64,000 bases of DNA, from NCBI RefSeq assembly GCF_004027225.2, contig NC_044283.2:36958207-37022206 (forward strand), given 5' to 3'. This DNA is from Strigops habroptila (Eukaryota > Chordata > Aves > Psittaciformes > Psittacidae). Both the position numbers and the translations under genes were made by a program. The notes beneath the pieces are model-generated. The model saw only the letters and a program-made list of their open reading frames with translations, was not told the DNA's origin and searched no databases. Below are positions 54,101 to 61,296 of the stretch, piece after piece (the first letter of the stretch is position 1; every line of letters begins with the position of its first letter).

Positions 54101-57100
54101 AATGCACAGATGGCAAAGGAGTCGAACAGACTCTTTCAAGCATTCTTTTTACAGATCACTAATGCTTTAAGAGGTCTTGCATCTTATGATATATATACTA
54201 GGAGCTAGTATATTTGAGCAAAGGACAAGTTTGACTATGGCCTCATGCATTTTATTTATTACAAATTCACCTGGTACACCCAAGTCCTAAAAACCCATAA
54301 GACATACATTGTATATGAGAAAACAAGGATTATTTTGTAGCTACAAAAAGATTTAACAGATTTAGAAAGATTAGAATTATGTTGCAAGTAGAAGGGTAAA
54401 AGAAAAGCCTTAAATGGAAGTCTTACCTTTTAAATATAAGGGTCTGCTTATGTATTCTGTACTAATTATCATAAAGAATGAGAGGGGATTTTTTTTCATA
54501 ATCCATTATACTGTGCATTTGGTAAGATTTATTTTTAGTTGACTTTGCATTACAGAAACATATTGAAGTAGAAAAAGTAATCTAGTTGATTTCAAGTACA
54601 ACCCTGCTGGCTAGTACAAGATGTCCAAGGGGTTGAAGCATATGACAAAATCCCAAACATGCTAACAAACTCGTAGTGAGCTCTGCAAAGCATGAACAAA
54701 CAATGACTTGGCAGTTTTAACATTTATGGAGATAGCTTCACTAGAAAGTTAAGGTACACTTATGTTACCAAAACCATTCACCTTCCAAATTTCAAAACAC
54801 AGTTCCAAACCAAGGAGATTGTTGAAAGAAAGCAAGCAAGAAAGCAAGCATATACATATACATACTGAATACTAAGTTGGGTTTGGGGTTTGGGTTTGTT
54901 TTTTTTCTTTTCCACATGAGTTTATTAATGATTCAATTGCTCTGATAAAAGTTAAGTACAGAATTTAAGCCTAAAGGAAAGTTAAAAGGACTTGCAAGTA
55001 CAGTTTGTAGCAGAAGACATTAACTAACTGTAACTTCATGCACTTCTCTGAGTTTTGTCCTTAGAAAATGCAATTTCCTGCTTGAAACGATGCATTTCAG
55101 GGACTAACTGTCCTTTTCAGACACCGTTACATGGAATCTTAGATAACAATAAAGCAGTACATTATCTGAAAATGTAAGTGGCTATATCCAGTATTTCCAG
55201 CATTGCAGAGAGAAGACTGCAGATAAGTTTCTCCATAACACTAACTTTCAAATCTCTGAAACTGACATTAGCAAGAATAAGATGACCCATTAACACATAC
55301 AGTCTGAACGCACTGAAAGTCTTTTTCTCTCCTCTTACCTCAAAGCTTTCTGACCAAAATACATAAAAAGTTCCTTTCCCAATGTCTCCACACCCCTGTA
55401 AACATGTCCAACAAGAAAATCATGACCAGAGGTTCTCTCCTCACTTGCAGCAGTCTAAAAATGAGTATACACACAGAGATTAAAATAGAATTTATACTGC
55501 TTTGATTCTAGCATCAGCACACATTCAGCAACTAGCTGATTTTTCCAACTTGAACAACATTAGATCTTTTCTCCTTAAGCAGCTCTACAAAAGCCCATGA
55601 GAATGAGAACCTAGGAAGCAGAGAGTCACTATTGCTAATACTATTCCAACTCAGCTCATTCTCTTCTGAATTGAAACAATACATCTTTCTATCAGGGAAT
55701 TTTATGCCTTTTCCTTCAAGTAATGAATTTACAGTAAGAGTTTGAGGCTGATGTAAATTAAACAGGTATAGTTCAAATACTAAATACTTCTCAGCATCAG
55801 TTCTGCCATTTGCAGACCTACATCCTTCTCCAAATGCCTCCTGCTGGAGTTTCTACCCATGCTAATATGCTTTCAGTGTTTCACATGGGGCAATACATGT
55901 TACAGAAAAGCTTCCACTGAGCCCACAGAGATATTTCTTTCTTCCTACTAGTTTAACGTCTATTCTCAGATGATGTTGAACAGTAGGTGGGACACTATGA
56001 GAGGACAAGAAGAAGATAATTGTGAGATGGAAACAATGATCTTTTCTTGCATAGCACATGAAGCTCCACTGAAAGTATAAGGGACAACTACAGATTATCT
56101 CGCCAAGCACTGGCTCAAAGCAGGACTGTCTTCGGTGAGGCAGTCTTGGGCATTGTCCAGTCAACTTCAGAGTGGCTCTAGGAATAGATGCTTCTCTGTT
56201 GGCCCCTTGTTCCAAAGCTTGTATTAGGAATTTTTTTCCACCACAACTTAATCTGAAATTCTCCTATAGTCACTTGCATCTGCAGTCTCTAGCCCCACTG
56301 TGCACCTCTGACAAGAGTCTGGCCCTGTCTCCTCCGCATCCTCCATTTCGGTAGCTGGAGAGAACAGTAAAACCCAATTCTATCAGCTTCTTGCGCACCA
56401 TGTGCTTCAGCCAGCTAATCATACCAAAGGCCTCACTCTAGCATGTTACTACCTTTTTCCTGGGGAGTTGAAAACTGGGCATTGTAATCCAGCTGGAGCC
56501 TTGCATGTGCTGAACAGAGGTAAGAATCAGTCCTCAGCCTGCTGGCTACACTGTCATTAGCACAGCCCAGTACAGGGCTGGCTTGGAGGGGCATGCCAGT
56601 GACTTGGACTCAGCTGGTCTAGGACCTTTGGTCTTTTTTTTCTGTGGAGCTGTTTTCCACCTGACCAGCAGCCAGGCCTGTGCCTCTGCAGGACATCGTT
56701 CTGTTCCAAGTGCAGGACTCTGCAAGTCCTGCAAATACTGAGCCTCTGAAGGTGCCCATGACAAGGAGCGCCTTGAGGTCCCCAGAAGGTCCGCTTAGCC
56801 CCTGCTGAATCCTGTAGCCAGTATCTCCAATGCCATGGGAGCCCTAACTGCAAGACAGATGTGTACCAACATTACATACTGTGTGCACTGAGAGCAGGAG
56901 CCACGTTTATTTAAATAGTTGGTCTAATTAAAATTATTTTTTAAAACATAGACATAGAAGTAAATCATCCCTCTCTGCAGGCCAACATGTACCTCCTCCA
57001 CCACATGTCATTCAGACTTGTGAAGACTTATGAGAAAAATTAAAATTAGTAACTGCTACTATAATTTTCCCTCTATTGTAGGTTTCCTGACACTAAATGA

Positions 57101-57678
57101 TACTTAAAATTTATCCTAAGTGAATAAGGGTAATTCTAAAACCTTTCCCCCACTACTTCCAAAAACCCTTGTTTGTACAGCTTAGTCATCCCCTTACACA
57201 ACCGACCTGCTACAGCTTATTTGTTATGGTGATGACACGAGTATTTTAAATTTAAAATAAGAATAAAGGCGGTACCCACGGACGAACCCCCAGCCGAGGG
57301 CAGCCGGGGTGCAGGAGCCCTGCCGCAGCCGGTGGGCAAGAGGGGCGGTCATATCGGCCGCACCAGCCACCCTGCTCCGTGCTCCGGCCCCGCGTTCTCG
57401 CCCCCCACCGACTCCTGACTGCTCCCAGACTTAGCTCCTCTCCCCCAGCGTTCACCACTGCGTACACCCGGGGGCTCAAGCTCTGCGGTCCCAGCCCGGC
57501 CCGGCGCTGCCCCTGAAGGGAGGCTCCTCTCCCTCACCCCCGGCCCGGCCCGGACCCTCACCGCGCCGCAGGCTCCGGCTGCCAGAGCGCTGCCCCGCGC
57601 GCTCCGCACCGCCTGGCCCCGCCGCACGCGCGCCCGCAGCCTCTCCCCATGGAGCGTGCAGCCCGGGCCCTCCACCAT
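37165..57678 (-). CDS. NEIL3: Endonuclease VIII-like 3 DNA glycosylase (spliced, 10 coding exons)
   Basis: NEIL3 is a nuclear DNA glycosylase of the Fpg/Nei family. It removes oxidised bases, prefers single-stranded DNA, and unhooks some interstrand crosslinks at stalled forks. Coding exons, in transcript order from high to low coordinate, sum to 1749 nt, 582 residues plus TGA; human NEIL3 has 605. The start is MVEGPGCTL, with Val2 as the N-terminal nucleophile instead of the Pro2 of NEIL1 and NEIL2. K66 in ETLGKELF matches human K81. The helix-two-turn-helix part contains [21 protein letters not shown] zinc finger uses C239/C242/C261/C264. A RanBP2-type NZF finger uses C308/C311/C322/C325. 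Two C-terminal GRF fingers start at C486 and C533. All junctions are in phase. The gene converges on AGA, as in mammals. Confidence 0.97.
38158..38332 (-). CDS. NEIL3: NEIL3 coding exon 9: first GRF finger
   Basis: The acceptor is CATTACAG and the donor GTATGT. It encodes [32 protein letters not shown] and CDYFQ. GRF fingers bind single-stranded DNA. The exon starts in phase 2 and ends in phase 0. Confidence 0.96.
39104..39157. repeat. Poly(A) tract A37 with A-rich extension
   Basis: Thirty-seven consecutive A bases at 39104-39140 are followed by A-rich sequence with single C interruptions to about 39157. A T/G-rich stretch follows at about 39168-39262. No retrocopied gene or LINE body was recognised next to it. 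Confidence 0.9.
39168..39262. repeat. GT-rich low-complexity patch
   Basis: The + strand consists mainly of TTTGG, GGGTTT and TTGGTTGG motifs. It directly follows the A-tract, so the pair could fold back through A-T pairing. It is low-complexity DNA without coding evidence. Confidence 0.75.
40261..40663 (-). CDS. NEIL3: NEIL3 coding exon 8: linker region
   Basis: The acceptor is TTCCCTTAG and the donor GTATGT. The 403-nt exon encodes residues 332-465 and part of 466. [26 protein letters not shown] match human; the rest is a polar, probably disordered linker with a basic KKQKTDH patch, matching human HKKPKTAQ. It leaves in phase 2. Confidence 0.93.
40664..43755 (-). other. NEIL3: NEIL3 intron 7
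   Basis: A GT-AG intron of 3.1 kb. It contains a 140-codon open frame on the NEIL3 sense strand at 43198-43620 that I do not recognise. No mobile element was recognised. Confidence 0.8.
43756..43925 (-). CDS. NEIL3: NEIL3 coding exon 7: NZF (RanBP2-type) finger
   Basis: The acceptor is TTTTACAG and the donor GTATTG. It encodes [11 protein letters not shown], then [19 protein letters not shown] and [11 protein letters not shown]. The pattern W-x-C-x2-C-x10-C-x2-C defines an NZF finger, which in human NEIL3 binds ubiquitinated CMG helicase. Reading past the donor gives a false extension to a stop at 43700. Confidence 0.95.
44154..45285 (-). mobile_element. CR1 LINE, 5'-truncated, sense to NEIL3, relatively well preserved
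   Basis: Two long - strand frames remain. The frame at 44865-45281 shows the reverse-transcriptase motif [10 protein letters not shown] and the catalytic-box region as FANDTKLCG, then [15 protein letters not shown]. The frame at 44239-44775 is the CR1 C-terminal domain ([49 protein letters not shown]). The 3' end has octamer-like TTCTATGAATCTATGG. The element is split by a frame change and lacks its 5' part, so it cannot be active. It is the youngest-looking CR1 in the window. Confidence 0.95.
47262..47292. repeat. TA/CA microsatellite
   Basis: A short run of TATATATA leads into CACACACACACA with two interruptions (CATACACACGCACAC). It lies in NEIL3 intron 6. Confidence 0.85.
48126..48292 (-). 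CDS. NEIL3: NEIL3 coding exon 6: Fpg-type zinc finger
   Basis: The acceptor is GGTTTAG and the donor GTATGC. It encodes [15 protein letters not shown] and [12 protein letters not shown]. The four cysteines C239, C242, C261 and C264 form the zinc finger that grips the DNA minor groove in this family. Confidence 0.95.
48293..50821 (-). other. NEIL3: NEIL3 intron 5
   Basis: A GT-AG intron of 2.5 kb. It is less AT-rich around 48580-49260, but I recognise no repeat family or gene there. Confidence 0.8.
50822..50896 (-). CDS. NEIL3: NEIL3 coding exon 5
   Basis: The acceptor is CTTACAG and the donor GTATTG. The 75-nt phase-0 exon encodes [19 protein letters not shown] and TLLFYK, matching human CQLTDEQIHHLMKM and what follows. 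Confidence 0.95.
50897..52092 (-). other. NEIL3: NEIL3 intron 4
   Basis: A GT-AG intron, AT-rich, without recognisable features. Confidence 0.8.
52093..52306 (-). CDS. NEIL3: NEIL3 coding exon 4: H2TH region
   Basis: The acceptor is CTTCCAG and the donor GTGGGT. It encodes [19 protein letters not shown], then [17 protein letters not shown] and [17 protein letters not shown]. This is the helix-two-turn-helix DNA-binding part and the best conserved segment of the protein. Confidence 0.96.
52307..53354 (-). other. NEIL3: NEIL3 intron 3
   Basis: A GT-AG intron, AT-rich, without recognisable features. Open frames of up to about 100 codons here have no support. Confidence 0.8.
53355..53489 (-). 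CDS. NEIL3: NEIL3 coding exon 3
   Basis: The acceptor is TCTCCAAG and the donor GTAAAG. It encodes [13 protein letters not shown], a variable loop, and [17 protein letters not shown]. The rest of the Fpg N-terminal beta-sandwich lies here. It enters and leaves in phase 2. Confidence 0.94.
53490..55338 (-). other. NEIL3: NEIL3 intron 2
   Basis: A GT-AG intron, AT-rich. A short GAAAGCAAGCAA-type repeat followed by ATACAT units lies at about 54826-54864. Confidence 0.8.
55339..55454 (-). CDS. NEIL3: NEIL3 coding exon 2
   Basis: The acceptor is CATTTTTAG and the donor GTAAGA. It encodes a short divergent lead, then [20 protein letters not shown] and QKALR. K66 is the catalytic-site lysine. The linker before it is about 15 residues shorter than in human NEIL3. 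Confidence 0.94.
55455..57561 (-). other. NEIL3: NEIL3 intron 1 with an old CR1 fragment
   Basis: A GT-AG intron of 2.1 kb. It begins in the CpG island and contains the degenerate CR1-like segment at 56360-56860. Confidence 0.85.
56360..56860 (-). mobile_element. Degenerate CR1-like LINE fragment
   Basis: The segment keeps the order of CR1 landmarks in reverse orientation: CTGCTGGCTACACTGTCATT near 56539, then CACAGCCCAGTACAGGGCTGG, then TCCAAGTGCAGGACTCTGCA near 56705, the counterpart of the KCKVLHLG coding stretch. Divergence is high and the 3' octamers are not clear. It is clearly older than the copy at 44.2 kb. Both ends are approximate. Confidence 0.65.
57562..57678 (-). CDS. NEIL3: NEIL3 coding exon 1
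   Basis: It encodes residues 1-39 and ends in phase 0 before donor [24 protein letters not shown] and GQAV match human NEIL3 closely; the alanine/glycine-rich end is divergent. Val2 becomes the N-terminus after removal of Met1. The exon lies in a CpG island. Confidence 0.95.
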
Positions 57679-57716
57679 GGCCGCAGGGAACCGCTCACGC
57701 GCCGCCCGCCTCTTCC

Positions 57717-57731
57717 TTCAAATCTGCCGCT
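57717..57731 (-). promoter_or_regulatory. CDE/CHR-like cell-cycle element upstream of NEIL3
   Basis: Read on the - strand, AGCGG is followed by four bases (CAGA) and then TTTGAA. This is the layout of the tandem CDE/CHR elements bound by DREAM/MuvB in cell-cycle genes, with the classic 4-base spacer. It sits about 40 bases before the NEIL3 start codon. NEIL3 is known to be expressed in S/G2, which fits. Function is inferred from sequence. Confidence 0.55.
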
Positions 57732-58002
57732 CGCTTGGGGGCGGTGCTGCCGCGCCGGGCCCGCCTCCGCCCGGGTGAGCGCTGGGCCGGTACCGCGGGG
57801 AAGCTGGGAACGCTCACGGTCCCTGGGGAGTTCAGGCCCAGACTGACAGCAGGAAGCCCCGCCCTGACGGGCTCCGCGGGCAGGCGGGGCGCGGCCGCGG
57901 GGCTGGGGGGAGGTGGTCGGTGACGGGTATGGCGGCCGCTGCAGGCCCAGGAGAGGACAACGAGTTGGGCCCCGCCTAACTCGCTGTGTGGTTCTTTTCC
58001 AG

Positions 58003-61000
58003 TGCTGGCCCACTGGTGTTGGTGTTTTAAGCTTAGACGGCCCTTTGCATGGACGCGAACGTTAATCAAAGAGCTTTGCTTCGTGAGACCCTGCAGGGAA
58101 GGCACGGTATATCCTCTTAATTTTGTTCTTAAGTGTGAATTTCTAATGTCCTCCAATACCCAATTAGCTATCACAGGCTTCTTGGTCTTGTCTAAACTAC
58201 TCTTCAAGTACACCTTCTTTCAAGACTTATTTAATGCACAACTGGAAGTTTCAGCCTGATAAAGTCAGTATTTAACAGGTTTTTGCACTCAGTTCACGTT
58301 TCCACAAGGTTAATGCTTCCTTTCCTACTGCATTTGAAGTAAGAATGGACATCATAAACTGCACAAGCTCTTAACAAAATTGAGGGAACTCGCATTTTGA
58401 GGTAGAACATTAGATGCCATTTCGTGATGTCCACCTCATGAGGCATACTCAAAATCTGTCAACTAGTAGTATTTCTTATATAAACAGTGCATATCCACTA
58501 TTATCTGGGTTCAATCAAAATGCATTTATTCCTAAAAGGATAAATTTCCTTTTTCTCTGAAAGGAAGTGACTATATGAGGTTAAAGTAATTATGTTTGTT
58601 GAAATAAAACTCTGAATGCAGGTGTGCTACCAATGTTAGAGTATGCTACCCTTTGTTACAAAAGCCTTTTTTCTTTTTCGCAGTGATGTTTTTGCTGTGA
58701 TCATTCTAGATCAAAACAAGAAGGCAATCGTTAGCCAGAGAATTAAGCTCACTTGTCAGAGAGCAGAAATCACCAATGTTCCAATATGGTATGTGAAACT
58801 CAGACTGATTTTTCTGCTGCCCTTGAGTCCTGCCTTACTGTTCTTCCAATGCAGTTAGAAGTCGATGCATAACTTGAGTTTCTATATTTATATGTAGGCA
58901 CCTTAAAAGTACAGACATTAACAATTTCTGTTACTTGACTATCAAGTGTGATGTTTCTCATTATAAGGTATTTTATAACTGGATATTTTTCAGTAGATGG
59001 TTTGTGCAGTGTGTTACAGCAGATTGGGTTTTCAATTCCACATCTAATTCTGCAGGTGCATCAGAAGCTCCAATACTAACCGCTTATGGTTCTCTAGCCC
59101 TTTATCCACTCATGTAAACAATGAATTTTAACTAGAGATTCCACAGTAACTCACATTTTGTATGCACTTTTACCCCTCTAAAAGTTGATTTGCAGGTACA
59201 CGCAAACTGTTACTGGTAAGCTTTATATTATAGCGGTTGGTGGTGGTTGGTAAACATTTGTGCGTTTGCTTTAAGAAAAGCATGTAAGAATACATTTGCA
59301 ACAAAAAGAAGAGAGGAAATAGCACTGTAAGAGACATGAGTCTGACTGTTTTACACTTTGAAACAAATGCTCAATGCTGAACTCGAAATCAGGATATTTT
59401 TAGGTAGAAGTGCCTAAAAGAGAGCAACTGAATGAGGAACAGTTGTTGGCCAGAATTGTTGCTGATACAGTTTTTTTAATGATATAGTATTACAGCCAAG
59501 ACAAAAATACGCAACTTTGTGTTTTATAGTGTTCCAAGTAGAATAATCTTAGCTGCTTTTGTAGCAGTCATTCCTTGAGTCAGGAAATCTCAGTTGCTGC
59601 AATTCAGTTCCAACACTACAGTTCACTACAGGCTACAAGGGAAGAAATTTTGTTAAGATGCAGGTTTTAAAAGGAGGCTGATGGATTGCTTACAAAATAA
59701 AAGCTTTCATTAAATTTATTTCAGGGTTCGTTATCGGAATATAACATTTCTTGGCAGGTAATTCCATCAATAGCTGTTCACACCTTATTTTGACTTTGAA
59801 AAATCCAGTGTCCACAAGAAATAATCTCTCCCACAGGTAATTAAATGTGCAAATTTCAAGAACAAACAAGCAAATAAATTTCACATGAGTATAAGTTTAA
59901 CATTTGACTATTTTTTGCTTCCTGTCTGCTGTTGGATCAAAAAAATCATAGCATTCTACTGTACTATGATAATTGATATAGCAAATAATGGCAAGTTACC
60001 TGCAGTGAAAGGTAAAATCTATTTTTAAAACAGAAATTGAGTAAATCTACATATGCTCATAAATTTGTCCTGTTATCGTAGCTGTGTGCATGGCTGCCTC
60101 TGTTATTTTTCCCAGTGGTGTTCTCAGGCACCATTTCTTGATTTGTTTGTACATTTGCAATATTTACATTCAGACAATGACATACAGTGTAACAGTGTGC
60201 TCTGGACTGGACACTCATATTTTTGCTGACATAGGTGCAATGTTATTGTAGTTGTGATCTCATTAAGGAAAAAAAAAGCTTATTTCTTTCAAAAATTTCA
60301 GATTTTCTAGAATTATGAAAAATATACAATCCTTTATTGCATTTGCCAGAATTTATACTGAAGAGCTGCTTCCCTGCCTTACACCTGTTTATGTCACAGG
60401 ACATTTGGCATAAATTTGCAAGAGTAGAGTTACCAACATCCAGTTGCTCAAACTCTGTTTCATGCAGATTTCCTCCCTTGGATTAATGTGTTAGTCTCAG
60501 ACCATTGGTGCATAGCTAAATTTGCAATTAACAAAGCTTTGGAAAAAAGGTGTTGGCAAGGAATATTATCCTATGGCAAATAGAGTCTAATTTAAATGGA
60601 ATATCATTTTAGAGCAAATGGCAAAGTTAGATTTCTCTGAAGGCAACATGAGAGAACAGAAATATGCAGAAAACAAGCACACCCTGTTCTCCTCATCCAA
60701 GATTCTGAAGAACAATGTCAGCATTGAGACTCTTGCTTAAGGCGTAGGGTTTTTTTTCTTTCTGGCTGGTTGAAGTATACAGTGAACTGCAAAGACATTC
60801 CCTTTATGGTGACAAAATCTTGGATAAGAATTAATAAGCAGTGGATGACTGATCTGTTTCATGATTGCCTGGAGCGTTAATGTGAACAGTTAAGCACACT
60901 CAAAATTGCTCATCATGTAATCCTAATGAAATCCTTCCTAACCCTTGTAAAAACATTCCCAAATCCTTCAAAATTAAGTCTCTTAGTTCAATTAATCCAA

Positions 61001-61296
61001 ATAGTTGCACTGTTCAGGGAATGCATTCTGGTTATGAATTCCTAGTCTCTCAGTGATTTTTGAAGGTCATGCATAGTTTATATGGATGCATAATTCAATT
61101 ACTTTTTGTCAGTTACCTCAACATAAATAATGCCTTGAGTGCTGGTATCCTTTTTTGGTGTAAAGCTCTTACTTTACATTACAAAAAATGTACCATTATA
61201 ACTTTTTTTTTTTACAGCTGCAGTTATTGTAAAGATATAGACCAAGGAGGTTCTGTGGAAATTGCAATAAAATGTCAGTATAAAATTATGAACTAA
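58003..61296 (+). other. Candidate divergent spliced transcript opposite NEIL3 (hypothetical)
   Basis: Strong splice signals on the + strand outline possible exons: donor at 57775 in the CpG island; acceptor TTCTTTTCCAG to exon 58003-58106 (donor GTATAT); acceptor TTTCGCAG to exon 58684-58788 (donor GTATGT); acceptor TTTTTTACAG to an exon from 61218. The last two are open and phase-compatible, ending in TAA at 61294-61296. The ATG at 58049 does not join in frame to 58684, but would join through a weaker internal acceptor at 58710, giving a 71-residue frame. I do not recognise the peptide. A long noncoding RNA is at least as likely, and chance is possible. Confidence 0.25.

Larger units (their letters stand above)
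57260..57960. promoter_or_regulatory. NEIL3: CpG-island promoter of NEIL3, possibly bidirectional
   Basis: CpG-dense DNA surrounds NEIL3 exon 1 and continues about 280 bp upstream of its start codon. GC boxes such as GGCGGGGC near 57883 are visible, and no TATA box. A good + strand donor (CCGG|GTGAGC at 57775) inside the island is compatible with divergent transcription. Confidence 0.8.

Noticed and set aside
55862-56215. 117-codon - strand frame in NEIL3 intron 1
   Set aside because: Lies on the transcribed strand but shows no similarity to NEIL3 and no good flanking splice sites; taken as chance.
57252-58213. Several overlapping 60-170 codon frames on both strands around NEIL3 exon 1
   Set aside because: High GC lowers stop frequency; apart from NEIL3 exon 1 (57562-57678) none has similarity or context.
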